From positions 496,001 to 560,000 of the forward strand of contig NZ_FTMV01000001.1 of the NCBI RefSeq assembly GCF_900156175.1: a stretch of 64,000 nt of DNA. The letters run 5' to 3'. Below, one piece after another: positions 46,921 through 55,500 of the stretch. The position numbers and the translations under genes were made by a program. The notes under the pieces were generated by a model. It had not been told where the DNA came from and made no database searches. It worked only from the letters and a program-made list of their open reading frames with translations. Origin of the DNA: Janthinobacterium sp. TND4EL3 (GTDB lineage: Bacteria > Pseudomonadota > Gammaproteobacteria > Burkholderiales > Burkholderiaceae_D). Every line of letters starts with the position of its first letter. The stretch's first letter is position 1.

Positions 46921-47501
46921 CGGCCGTGGCGCATGTGCCGCGCATCAACCTCTTGCCGCACCGTCAGGCGGCGCGGCGGCGGCGTGTCCAGGAACTGCTG
47001 GGGCTGCTGACCGGCGGCGCGGTGCTGGGGATGCTGCTGGCGCTGGCCGCCGCGTTCTGGCTGCAGGCCTGTCTTGGAGAATCGGTTCGGCGCCAGGAGG
47101 GCTGGCGTCGCGCCACGCAGCAGGCGGCGGCAGTCCTTGCCACAGGCACGCGGGTACAGGGCGAGACGGCTGGGTTACTGGCGCGCCGTCAGGCAATTGT
47201 CGGATTGCAAGAGCAACGTAATGCCTGGGTGCACATGCTGGAAGTTCTGGCGCGCGCCATGCCGGCCGGCGTGGCCCTGCGCAGCGTGCGCCAGGAAGCG
47301 GCAATGCTGCGTCTGCAAGGGCATGCGCTTGCGCAGGACCAGGTTGCGGTGTTGTTGCTGGCACTGGCCGAGGCGGCGCCGGCGTCGCGGCCGGAACTGC
47401 TGGAAGTGCGCGGCGCGGCCGACGGTGCCGTGGAATGGACGATACGACTGGCATGGCCAGCACCGGCGGCGCCTGCTGCCATCGTGGACAGAGGAGGCTG
47501 A
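46917..47501 (+). CDS. pilN: PilN-like type IV pilus assembly protein
   Basis: Inner-membrane protein that pairs with PilO and carries a cytoplasmic motif for PilM. The 194-residue product has RINLLPHRQAARRRR near its N terminus, the conserved PilM-binding sequence. A membrane helix (about 26-48, LTGGAVLGMLLALAAAFWLQ), a coiled-coil-like periplasmic stretch and a ferredoxin-like region (MLEVLARAMPAGVALRSV) follow. It overlaps pilM by 4 bp. Retention of INLLPHR suggests that the shortened PilM still has a partner. Confidence 0.85.
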   Translation: MTAVAHVPRINLLPHRQAARRRRVQELLGLLTGGAVLGMLLALAAAFWLQACLGESVRRQEGWRRATQQAAAVLATGTRVQGETAGLLARRQAIVGLQEQRNAWVHMLEVLARAMPAGVALRSVRQEAAMLRLQGHALAQDQVAVLLLALAEAAPASRPELLEVRGAADGAVEWTIRLAWPAPAAPAAIVDRGG

Positions 47502-47503
47502 TC

Positions 47504-48532
47504 ATGCTGAGCCTGAAAAAAGCGTCGCAGTGGCCGCTGCCGACGCGCCTTGCCAGCGCTGCCGTGAGCGCAGCACTGGCGGCCGCGCTGCTGCACCTGG
47601 CCTGGCTCGACGGATTGCTGTCCGCCGTACAGGTTGCGCAAGGGGAGGAGACGCGCTTGCGCAGCGCCTATTTTCTGGCCAGGGCCCAGGCGGGTCACTT
47701 GCCGCGCTGGCGCGAGCAGCAGCGCCTGGCCAGTGCAGAACTCGCCAAGCTGGAACAGCAACTGCCGAACAGCCAGCAGATGGCGGCGTTGTTGTCCGAT
47801 ATCAATGAGGCCGGCCGGGCGCGCGGCGTGCAGTTCGCGCTGTTCAAACCCGGTGCACCCCAGCCGCAGGCGCATTACGTGGCGCTGCCGATTGCCGTCC
47901 AGCTGCGGGGCGGCTATCACGCCATGGGCGCGCTGATGGCGGATCTGGCGCGCCTGCCGCGCATCGTGACTGTGCACGAGTTGGCGTTGACTGCTGGCAA
48001 GGACGGCATGCTGACCCTCGACGCGATGCTGCACGCGTACCGCTTGCCCGATGCGCAGGAGAGGGCCGCGCAAGCCAGGTTGCCGCCGCCTGCCAGACCG
48101 GTGTCACCGGCCTGGCACGCGGCGCCCGTCTTCGTGCCGCGTGCATATGAAGGCGCCGCCTTGCCCGATCCGTTCGGCAAGCCGCTTGCGGGACCGCCGC
48201 CAGCATCGGCCGGCGTGGCAGGTCCGGACCTGCGTCGTTCCCGCGAGCCGCTGGAAAGCGTGGCCATGCCAGCCCTGGCCATGGTGGGCAGCGTGCGCCA
48301 CGCCGGCCGCCTGAGCGCGCTGGTGCTGGCGGGGCAGCATGTGCACCGGGTGGCGGTGGGCCAGCATCTGGGGCAAGACCACGGCGTGGTGACGGGCATC
48401 AGTGAACAGGCCGTGCAGTACCGTGAATTGCTGCGCGAGGCGGATGGTATCTGGCGCGAACGGCGCGGCAGCCTGGCCTTGCAGGCGGCGGGGGCGGGGA
48501 CGAAGGCCAGCCTGACCGAGGCGGCGCCATGA
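47504..48532 (+). CDS. pilO: PilO-PilP fusion protein
   Basis: A single 342-residue frame joins two normally separate proteins. Residues 1 to about 182 are PilO-like: a membrane helix (about 17-40), a coiled coil, then LPNSQQMAALLSDINEAGRA and ALPIAVQLRGGYHAMGAL, typical of PilO. A Pro/Ala linker (about 183-218) leads to a PilP domain: PDPFGKPL, RRSREPLESVAMPALAMVGS and VHRVAVGQHLGQDHGVV (about 219-327). PilP is usually an inner-membrane lipoprotein; no lipobox exists here, so the PilO helix would anchor it. It overlaps pilQ by 4 bp. Confidence 0.85.
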   Translation: MLSLKKASQWPLPTRLASAAVSAALAAALLHLAWLDGLLSAVQVAQGEETRLRSAYFLARAQAGHLPRWREQQRLASAELAKLEQQLPNSQQMAALLSDINEAGRARGVQFALFKPGAPQPQAHYVALPIAVQLRGGYHAMGALMADLARLPRIVTVHELALTAGKDGMLTLDAMLHAYRLPDAQERAAQARLPPPARPVSPAWHAAPVFVPRAYEGAALPDPFGKPLAGPPPASAGVAGPDLRRSREPLESVAMPALAMVGSVRHAGRLSALVLAGQHVHRVAVGQHLGQDHGVVTGISEQAVQYRELLREADGIWRERRGSLALQAAGAGTKASLTEAAP

Positions 48533-49950
48533 CGCCGCGCCGCATGCTCGTTGCCACACTGCTGTGCCTGCATGCCAGCGGCCTGGCCCAGGAGGCCGTG
48601 GTGCAGGTGACGGCACCGCGCCTGTATGCGGGCGAGAAAATTTCCGTTGACTTCCAGAACGTGGGCGTGCGCGCGGCCCTGCACATTCTGGCCGACGCGT
48701 CCGGGCAAAACATCGTCGCCAGCGACAGCGTGGCGGGCAATGTGACGTTGCGCCTGCGCGACTTGCCGTGGGACCAGGCGCTCGACGTGCTGCTGCAGGC
48801 CAAGGGCCTGGACATGCGGCGCAATGGCAACGTGCTGTGGATCGCGCCGCGCGAGGAAATGCTCGCGCGCGAAAAGCTGGAGCTCGAAACGCGCGCGCAG
48901 ATCGCGGAACTGGAACCCTTGCAATCGGCCATCTTCCAGCTCAATTACCAGAAGGCTGAAGCGTTCCGCACCGTGTTCGGCCTGGACGCGGGGGAAGGGC
49001 GCAGCCGGCTGCTGTCGCGCCGTGGCAGCGTGCTGATCGAGCCGCGCACGAATCAGCTGTTCGTCACCGACGTGCCGGCGCGCCTGGAACAGATCCGCCA
49101 GCTGATCGACAAGACGGATATTCCAACCCGACAAGTCATGATCGAGGCGCGCATCGTGGAGGCGAACGACAGCTTCAGCCGCAACCTGGGCGCGCGCCTC
49201 GGTTTTACGGACCAGCGCCTGGCGGCGGGCCAGCTGCCAGGTTTTTCGCTGGGCGGCAGCGGACGCCGCGCGGCCGTCGGCGGCAGCTACCAGGGCGTGG
49301 GCGAGGCAACGGGGCAAACGGTGGCAGGCAGCGGCGCCTTCGTGCCGAACACGCAATTCGTCAACTTGCCGGCCGCCAGCATCAACGGCTTGCAGCCGGC
49401 CAGCTTCGCCCTGAGCCTGTTTTCGGCGGCTGCCAACCGCTTTCTGAATCTGGAACTGTCCGCGCTGGAAGCGGACGGCAGGGGCAAGATCATTTCCAGC
49501 CCCCGCGTGGTGACGGCCGACAAGGTGCTGGCGCTGATCGAGCAGGGTATCGAACTGCCATACCAGGTGGCCACCAGCAGCGGCGCCACGTCGATCACGT
49601 TCCGCAAGGCGAATTTGCGTCTGGAAGTGACGCCGCAGATCACGCCGGACGGCAATGTGGTGCTGGAAGTGGACGTCAACAAGGACAGCGTGGGCCAGGA
49701 AACCCGTTCCGGTTTTGCCATCGACACCAAGCACGTGCGCACGCAAGTGATGGTGGAGGACGGCGGCACCGTGGTGCTGGGCGGCATTTATCAGCAATCG
49801 GAACGGGGCACGGACAGCAAGGTGCCGCTGCTGGGCGACATCCCCGTACTCGGTGTTTTTTTCCGCAGCACGGGCCGCAGTCAAGAAAAAACGGAACTGA
49901 TGGTGTTTATTACGCCGAAAATAGTGGCAGATCGGCCAGCAACACGTTAA
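48529..49950 (+). CDS. pilQ: Short PilQ-type secretin
   Basis: Outer-membrane channel for pilus extrusion. It is 473 residues against roughly 700 for typical betaproteobacterial PilQ. A signal peptide ends near GLAQEA. A secretin/TonB short N-terminal domain (VDFQNVGVRAALHILADASG), an N-domain (RTNQLFVTDVPARLEQIRQL) and the secretin core (VMIEARIVEANDSFSRNLGA, KANLRLEVTPQITPDGNVVL, VEDGGTVVLGGIY, ELMVFITPKIV) are in order. The AMIN peptidoglycan-binding domains usually found at the N terminus are missing. Last gene of the pil unit. Confidence 0.9.
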   Translation: MTPRRMLVATLLCLHASGLAQEAVVQVTAPRLYAGEKISVDFQNVGVRAALHILADASGQNIVASDSVAGNVTLRLRDLPWDQALDVLLQAKGLDMRRNGNVLWIAPREEMLAREKLELETRAQIAELEPLQSAIFQLNYQKAEAFRTVFGLDAGEGRSRLLSRRGSVLIEPRTNQLFVTDVPARLEQIRQLIDKTDIPTRQVMIEARIVEANDSFSRNLGARLGFTDQRLAAGQLPGFSLGGSGRRAAVGGSYQGVGEATGQTVAGSGAFVPNTQFVNLPAASINGLQPASFALSLFSAAANRFLNLELSALEADGRGKIISSPRVVTADKVLALIEQGIELPYQVATSSGATSITFRKANLRLEVTPQITPDGNVVLEVDVNKDSVGQETRSGFAIDTKHVRTQVMVEDGGTVVLGGIYQQSERGTDSKVPLLGDIPVLGVFFRSTGRSQEKTELMVFITPKIVADRPATR

Positions 49951-49996
49951 TGTCACATCTTTACGTTTAAGTAACAATGCAGACGAAAGCGGACTG

Positions 49997-52249
49997 ATGG
50001 CGACTATGCGGAATTTTTCTTTTGGCAATACTTCTTGGATTGGAGTATCGAATTGGCTGGTTTTGCTGGTCATGAGCGCTGTACTGGCCGCGTGTGGCGG
50101 TGGTGGCGGCGATCCGACCCTCGATGGCGGCAGCAGCGGCGGCACGACGGGCGGGGTAGCTGCGACAGTGAACGTCAGCTTGCTCAATGCGAATGGCCAG
50201 GCCAGCAATACCGTGAGCGTCAACGCACCCCTGACCGCTCGGGCACAAGTGCTCGACAAAAATGGTGCGGGCGTGGCAAATGCCTTGGTGACGTTCGCGG
50301 TGGATAGTTCGCTGGCCGTGCTGGCGCCCGCTACCGCCTTGACCGATGCCAAGGGTATCGCCAGCGTGACTATGCGCCCCGCCAGTAACGCGGCCAGCGG
50401 CGCGGGAAAACTGACCGCCAGCGTGACGACTGCCGCAGTCACCGTCAGTGGTGAAGCCAATTATCAGATTTCGTCCAGCGTGGCCTCGAAGGCGAGCATC
50501 GGTGTCGCCTTGCTGACTGCCTCGGGCAGTGCCAGCAACGCATTGTCAAGTTCCGCACCTTTGACGGCGGTGGCCCTCATCAAGGACCAGGATGGCAATC
50601 CGCTGCCGGACGCCCTGGTGGTGTTTGCAACGGATAGTGCCTTGGCCACGCTGTCGCCTTCTGCAGGCACGACCCTGAGCGATGCCAAGGGCGAGGCGCG
50701 CGTGATCCTGCGGCCCGTCAGCCTGGCAGTGGGCGGCGCGGGCACCCTGACGGCGGCCGTGGTCATGAATGGCACCACTTCCACCAGTGCCATCAACTAC
50801 GTTGTGGGCGCAACAACCCTGATCTTTGGCAACATTGTCTTTGAAACGCCGTCACTGGAGGCCTATGGCTCGACCCAGGTATCGCTGGACGTGTTGTCTG
50901 GCAGCGGAAAGTACACAGACCAGAGCCTGACCGTGAACTTCACTTCGTCCTGTGTCACGGCCGGCAAGGCCACCTTTGCGCCCGTGGTACAAACAGCCAA
51001 CGGCAGTGCGCGCGCCGTCTACCGCGATCTCGGTTGTGGCGTCAACGATGTGATTTCCGCCACCGCCAGCGGCGTTTCAGGCAGCCGCAGCGCGGTGCTG
51101 GCCATCGCTGCGCCACAAGCAGCCTCGATCCAGTTCTATTCTGCCGTTCCTGCCGACAAGTCCATCGTCATCAAGGGCGAGGGTGGCCTCTTGCGCAGTG
51201 AAACGGCCACCTTGAAATTCCGTGTTTTCGATACCTTCAATAATCCCTTGCCGGGCTTGAGAGTCTCTTTCTCGAAGGCCGATCCGAATGCGGAAGTCGA
51301 TCTCAATCCCGTTTCAGGCACCACCGATGCCAATGGCGAAGTGACGACCAGCGTCAGTTCACGCTCTACCCCTTTGTCCTTCCGCATTCGTGCCACGCTC
51401 GACGGCAAGGGCGTATCGACCCTATCGGACTCCATCGTTGTCTCGACGGGAACGCCGGTGCAGAAGGCGTTTTCGCTATCTATCAGCGACAGCAACGTCG
51501 AAGGCCTGGACGTCGACGCCAACGGCAGCGCTGCCTCGGCATCCGTGACGGTGGCCATGGGCGACAAGTTCGGCAATCCCGTTGCCGATGGCACGCCCGT
51601 TGCCTTCCAGACCAACGTGGGCGTGGTGGGCAGTGCAAGCAAGGGCGGCTGCAATTCCATCAACGGCGCGTGCACGGTCGATTTCCGCGCGCAGCAACCA
51701 CGCGTGCCGACGCCGAATACGCCAGCCACCATCTGCAATGGCCCACTGGGCAGCAGTGACAGCACCCGCGCTGGTGTGGGCACCATCTGCGCCAGCACCA
51801 GCGACGGCAGCGCCATCCCCATTTTTGCGAAAGTCAATTTCTTCATCAGTGGCAGCCGCCCGGCGACGATCATCCTGGACGGCAACAAGACTCTGACGAT
51901 GGGAAATGATGTCAACGACCTGGGCAACGTGAGCTGGAACGTACCCAAGGTGTTTACCTTGCAGATCAATGACGTCAACAATAATCCCATGCCTAGCGGC
52001 ACCACGGTGGAAGTGGCCAATATCGTGCGCGCGGCCAGTGGCGGCGTTTCGCCATCGAGCGTGCAAAAGACGTTCCCCAGCGTTTCCAGCCTGCCACCGC
52101 AGTATCAGGGCACGAGCCATCTCGTCACCATCGCCAGCCCGGCAGGCCTGCCCTGCACTCCTGGGGTGGCGACATTCAATGTCAATATCACCACGCCACA
52201 TTTACTAACTACCAGCTATCCGTTTAAACTGACGTTCACATGCCAATAA
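49997..52249 (+). CDS. Ig-like (Big-1 type) repeat lipoprotein
   Basis: Predicted surface or periplasmic lipoprotein of 750 residues. The signal ends at lipobox VLAAC (C33) followed by a Gly run. At least two clear Big-1/invasin-like repeats follow (VNVSLLNANGQASNTVSVN with VTFAVDSSLAVLAP and DAKGIASVTMRP; then GVALLTASGSASNALSSSAP with DAKGEARVILRP). Further Ig-like units are more diverged, and cysteine pairs occur in the last third. Function unknown; adhesion or pilus-associated structure is a guess from fold and place between pilQ and aroK. No typical sorting or secretion domain was recognised. Confidence 0.85.
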   Translation: MATMRNFSFGNTSWIGVSNWLVLLVMSAVLAACGGGGGDPTLDGGSSGGTTGGVAATVNVSLLNANGQASNTVSVNAPLTARAQVLDKNGAGVANALVTFAVDSSLAVLAPATALTDAKGIASVTMRPASNAASGAGKLTASVTTAAVTVSGEANYQISSSVASKASIGVALLTASGSASNALSSSAPLTAVALIKDQDGNPLPDALVVFATDSALATLSPSAGTTLSDAKGEARVILRPVSLAVGGAGTLTAAVVMNGTTSTSAINYVVGATTLIFGNIVFETPSLEAYGSTQVSLDVLSGSGKYTDQSLTVNFTSSCVTAGKATFAPVVQTANGSARAVYRDLGCGVNDVISATASGVSGSRSAVLAIAAPQAASIQFYSAVPADKSIVIKGEGGLLRSETATLKFRVFDTFNNPLPGLRVSFSKADPNAEVDLNPVSGTTDANGEVTTSVSSRSTPLSFRIRATLDGKGVSTLSDSIVVSTGTPVQKAFSLSISDSNVEGLDVDANGSAASASVTVAMGDKFGNPVADGTPVAFQTNVGVVGSASKGGCNSINGACTVDFRAQQPRVPTPNTPATICNGPLGSSDSTRAGVGTICASTSDGSAIPIFAKVNFFISGSRPATIILDGNKTLTMGNDVNDLGNVSWNVPKVFTLQINDVNNNPMPSGTTVEVANIVRAASGGVSPSSVQKTFPSVSSLPPQYQGTSHLVTIASPAGLPCTPGVATFNVNITTPHLLTTSYPFKLTFTCQ

Positions 52250-52260
52250 TGGAGTCACAG

Positions 52261-52289
52261 GGCGATAACGGAAAGACAGGGTTATCGCC
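52261..52289 (+). promoter_or_regulatory. Hairpin immediately upstream of the aroKB start
   Basis: GGCGATAAC and GTTATCGCC form a perfect 9-bp stem with an 11-nt loop, ending eight bases before the ATG at 52298. There is no T run, so it is more likely a translation-control or processing element than a terminator. The gene lacks a strong ribosome binding site (only GAGTGA). Confidence 0.5.
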
Positions 52290-52297
52290 TGAGTGAA

Positions 52298-53968
52298 ATG
52301 CAAATAGTGTCCGAAATCTCTAACAGTAATATTTTCCTTGTCGGCCTCATGGGCGCAGGCAAAACCACGATCGGGCGCATCCTGGCCCGCAAGCTGGGCT
52401 TGCGCTTTGTCGATTCCGACCACGAAATCGAGGCACGCACGGGGGCGACCATCCCGTGGATCTTTGAAATCGAGGGCGAGGCGAGCTTTCGCCGGCGCGA
52501 GGCCGAAGTCATCCGCGACCTGAGCGCCCAGGAAGGCATCGTCATGGCGACCGGCGGCGGGGCTATCCTCAACGCCGACAGCCGCGCCTACCTGAAGGAA
52601 CGGGGCACGGTCGTGTACCTGCGCGCCAGCGTCAGCAACATCCTCGCGCGCACCAGCCACGACAAGAACCGCCCCCTGCTGCAGACGGCCGACCCGCGTA
52701 AGAAGCTCGAGGAATTGACCGCGCAGCGCGAGCCCCATTACATGGAAGTGGCCGACATTGTCATCGACACGGGCCGTCCTAACGTACAATCGATGGTTCA
52801 GACCATCCTGATGCAGCTGGCCAGCCTCGAATGCGAGGCCTCGCCCAACTGCGTCATTCATGCAGAGCCTTCGATGAACGAGCAATCCAAAATGTTGTTG
52901 AGCGTAGACCTCGACGAACGCAGTTATCCGATCGCCATCGGTCCCGGCCTGCTGGCCGACGCCGACGCGCTGCTGCGCCATATCAGCGGCCACAAGGTGG
53001 CCATCGTCACCAATACCACCGTCGCGCCGCTGTACCTGGGCCGCCTGCAGGCAGCGCTGGCGAGCGATGGCCGCGAAGTGATCAGCATCGTCCTGCCGGA
53101 CGGCGAAGAATATAAGAACTGGGCCAGCCTGATGCAGATCTTCGACGCGCTGCTGGCCAATAAATGCGACCGCAAGACCACCCTGGTGGCGCTGGGCGGC
53201 GGCGTGATCGGCGACCTGACCGGCTATGCGGCCGCCAGCTACATGCGCGGCATCGGCTTCGTGCAGGTGCCCACCACCCTGCTTGCGCAGGTCGATTCCT
53301 CCGTCGGCGGCAAGACGGGCATCAACCACCCGCTTGGCAAGAACATGATCGGCGCCTTCTACCAGCCGCGCGCCGTGATCGCCGACACCTCGACCCTGGA
53401 AACCCTGCCCGCGCGCGAACTGTCGGCCGGCCTGGCCGAAGTGATCAAGCATGGCGCCATCATCGATGCGGCCTTCTTTGACTGGATCGAGGCGAACATG
53501 GCCAAGCTGATGGCGCGCGACAAGGGCGCCCTCGCGTATGCGATCGCCCGTTCGTGCGAAATCAAGGCCGACGTCGTGCGCCAGGATGAACGCGAAGGCG
53601 GCTTGCGCGCCATCCTGAATTTCGGCCACACCTTCGGCCATGCCATCGAGGCGGGCCTGGGCTACGGCCACTGGCTGCACGGTGAAGCCGTCGGCTGCGG
53701 CATGGTGATGGCGGCCGACCTGTCGTGCCGCATGGGCTATATCGACCAGGCGGCCGTGGAGCGCGTGCGCAAACTCGTCGCCGCCGCCGGCCTGCCGGTG
53801 AAGGCGCCCGACCTCGGTGTCGAGCGCTGGCTGGAATTGATGGAAGTGGACAAGAAGAACGAGGGTGGCGCCATCAAGTTCATCCTGCTGAAACCGCTGG
53901 GCAGCCCGTGCATCACGTCCGCGCCGCACGAACTGGTGCTGGCAACCCTGGCTGCCGGAGTGCAATAG
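52298..53968 (+). CDS. aroKB: Bifunctional shikimate kinase / 3-dehydroquinate synthase (AroK-AroB fusion)
   Basis: One 556-residue frame carries two shikimate-pathway enzymes. Residues 1 to about 175 are shikimate kinase: P loop GLMGAGKTT (16-24), substrate residues in [21 protein letters not shown] and RPLLQ. Residues from about 197 are 3-dehydroquinate synthase: [20 protein letters not shown], the NAD-binding [27 protein letters not shown] and metal ligands in [11 protein letters not shown]. The linker has no stop. An internal ATG at 52874 (residue 193) could start a separate AroB. In most betaproteobacteria aroK and aroB are adjacent separate genes, so the fusion is likely local. dgt follows 2 bp later. 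Confidence 0.9.
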   Translation: MQIVSEISNSNIFLVGLMGAGKTTIGRILARKLGLRFVDSDHEIEARTGATIPWIFEIEGEASFRRREAEVIRDLSAQEGIVMATGGGAILNADSRAYLKERGTVVYLRASVSNILARTSHDKNRPLLQTADPRKKLEELTAQREPHYMEVADIVIDTGRPNVQSMVQTILMQLASLECEASPNCVIHAEPSMNEQSKMLLSVDLDERSYPIAIGPGLLADADALLRHISGHKVAIVTNTTVAPLYLGRLQAALASDGREVISIVLPDGEEYKNWASLMQIFDALLANKCDRKTTLVALGGGVIGDLTGYAAASYMRGIGFVQVPTTLLAQVDSSVGGKTGINHPLGKNMIGAFYQPRAVIADTSTLETLPARELSAGLAEVIKHGAIIDAAFFDWIEANMAKLMARDKGALAYAIARSCEIKADVVRQDEREGGLRAILNFGHTFGHAIEAGLGYGHWLHGEAVGCGMVMAADLSCRMGYIDQAAVERVRKLVAAAGLPVKAPDLGVERWLELMEVDKKNEGGAIKFILLKPLGSPCITSAPHELVLATLAAGVQ

Positions 53969-53970
53969 CC

Positions 53971-55122
53971 ATGACGCCTGAAGACGCCCTCGCCCAAGGA
54001 TGGCTAGCCCCCTATGCCGCCCATTCGGCACAGGGGCAGGGGCGTCGCTTTGCCGAGGCGGCGCACGCCTCGCGCAGCCAGTTCCAGCGCGACCGCGACC
54101 GCATCATCCATTCCTCGGCTTTCCGCCGCCTCGAATACAAGACCCAGGTTTTCCTCAACCACGAGGGAGACCTGTTCCGCACGCGCCTCACGCACAGCCT
54201 GGAAGTGGCGCAAGTGGGCCGCTCCATCGCGCGCAACCTGCGCCTGAACGAAGACCTGGTGGAAGCCATCGCACTCGCGCATGACCTGGGCCACACGCCG
54301 TTCGGCCACGTGGGGCAGGACGTGCTCAACGAGTGCATGCAGGCGCACGGCGGCTTCGAACACAACCTGCAAAGCCTGCGCGTGGTCGACACGCTGGAAG
54401 AGCATTACGGCGCCTTCGATGGCCTGAACCTGATGTTCGAGACGCGCGAAGGCATATTAAAACACTGCTCGCTCGCGCATGCGCGCGAACTCGGTCCCGT
54501 GGCCCAGCGCTTCATCGACCGCACGCAACCGACACTGGAAGCGCAGCTGACCAACCTGGCCGATGAAATCGCCTACAACAGCCACGATATCGACGATGGC
54601 CTGCGCTCGGGCCTGATCACCATCGCCCAGCTGGAAGAGGTGGAATTCTTCGGCCGCCTGTGGCGCGACGTGCAGCAGGCGTTTCCCGGCCTGTCAGGCC
54701 GGCGCGCCATCTACGAAACCCTGCGCCGCCTGATCACGGCCCTGGCCGACGATCTGATCGTCACCTCGACCGCCCTGATTGCGGACGCTGCTCCCCGCGA
54801 CGTCAGCGAAGTGCGCGCCAGTCCGCCCCTGATCCGTTTTTCGGACACCATGCGCACGGACGCGACGGAGCTGAAACGCTTCCTGCGCGCGAACCTGTAC
54901 CGCCACTACCAGGTCAACCGCATGCGGGTGAAAGCGAGCCGCATCGTGCGCGAACTGTACGACAGCTTCATGGCCGAACCGGCGCTGCTGCCGCCAGATT
55001 ATCAGGTCAACGGCGATGATGTGACAAAGCAGGCGCGCAAGATCGCCGACTACATCGCCGGCATGACGGACCGCTACGCGATCCGCGAGCACCGTCGTCT
55101 GTATTCTTTGGATGAGTTGTAG
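53971..55122 (+). CDS. dgt: Deoxyguanosinetriphosphate triphosphohydrolase-like protein Dgt
   Basis: HD-domain dNTP triphosphohydrolase of 383 residues. The HD metal residues lie in [16 protein letters not shown] and [36 protein letters not shown] and [14 protein letters not shown] are family motifs. I use the ATG at 53971; longer frames run into aroB. A degenerate copy of the last 24 codons is repeated 180 bp downstream. Confidence 0.94.
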   Translation: MTPEDALAQGWLAPYAAHSAQGQGRRFAEAAHASRSQFQRDRDRIIHSSAFRRLEYKTQVFLNHEGDLFRTRLTHSLEVAQVGRSIARNLRLNEDLVEAIALAHDLGHTPFGHVGQDVLNECMQAHGGFEHNLQSLRVVDTLEEHYGAFDGLNLMFETREGILKHCSLAHARELGPVAQRFIDRTQPTLEAQLTNLADEIAYNSHDIDDGLRSGLITIAQLEEVEFFGRLWRDVQQAFPGLSGRRAIYETLRRLITALADDLIVTSTALIADAAPRDVSEVRASPPLIRFSDTMRTDATELKRFLRANLYRHYQVNRMRVKASRIVRELYDSFMAEPALLPPDYQVNGDDVTKQARKIADYIAGMTDRYAIREHRRLYSLDEL

Positions 55123-55332
55123 GTCGGGTTAGCCGGAACGGCGTAACCCGACATCACCACCATCCCTGCCAACAAAGTTGTCGGATTACGCGCTGGCGCG
55201 CCTCGGCGGCCCCGCTAATCCGACCTACCCCTGCATCGCCGGCATGACGGACCGCTACGCGGTCGCGAGCACCGCCGCTTGTATTTTCCGGATGCATTGT
55301 AGGTCGGATTAGGCCGCAGGCCGTAATCCGAC
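55119..55332. repeat. Cluster of three REP-like palindromes (copies 2-4)
   Basis: Units at 55119-55152, 55179-55228 (inverted, with a GC-rich centre) and 55299-55332 share GTAGGTCGGRTTA and TAAYCCGAC arms. They match copy 1 at 43592-43626. The first and third start right after the dgt tail and its duplicate. Such palindromes resemble REP elements moved by RAYT transposases; no such gene is in the window. Confidence 0.8.
55232..55298 (+). pseudogene. Duplicated, degenerate copy of the dgt 3' end
   Basis: The stretch TGCATCGCCGGCATGACGGA onward repeats dgt 55051-55118 at an offset of 181 then 180 bp. A single-base deletion (CGATCCGCGAG versus CGGTCGCGAG) breaks the frame, and several substitutions follow. 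It has no start and encodes nothing on its own. Confidence 0.85.
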
Positions 55333-55500
55333 AGCATCGTTGGCGGCCCGCCGGTCCGGCTTACTCCGCATTGTTGATCCTGTCAATCGGCATGATCATC
55401 TAGGCCACCGCACGATCACCCCAATACCCTCGCAGCGCCTTCTTTTCTATCATGGCAGCAAGTCAACAAGGGCTTGCCGCCCATAGTCAAGGAGAGTGCC
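55333..55500 (+). other. ttrB upstream region
   Basis: Together with the repeats this completes a 378-bp gene-free gap. It holds TTGATCCTGTCAA at 55374-55386, an imperfect dyad reminiscent of an FNR site but with one base too few between the half-sites. Near the end TCAAGGAGAGTGCC gives a good ribosome binding site for ttrB. No firm promoter was identified. Confidence 0.5.

Noticed and set aside
47917..50460. Long minus-strand open frame across pilO-pilP, pilQ and the lipoprotein
   Set aside because: Shadow of three real genes; no start signal, no domain, composition typical of reverse-complement codons.
55374..55386. FNR/ANR site before ttrB (TTGATCCTGTCAA)
   Set aside because: Consensus TTGAT-N4-ATCAA needs six bases between TTGA and TCAA; here there are five, so an FNR call is not supported.
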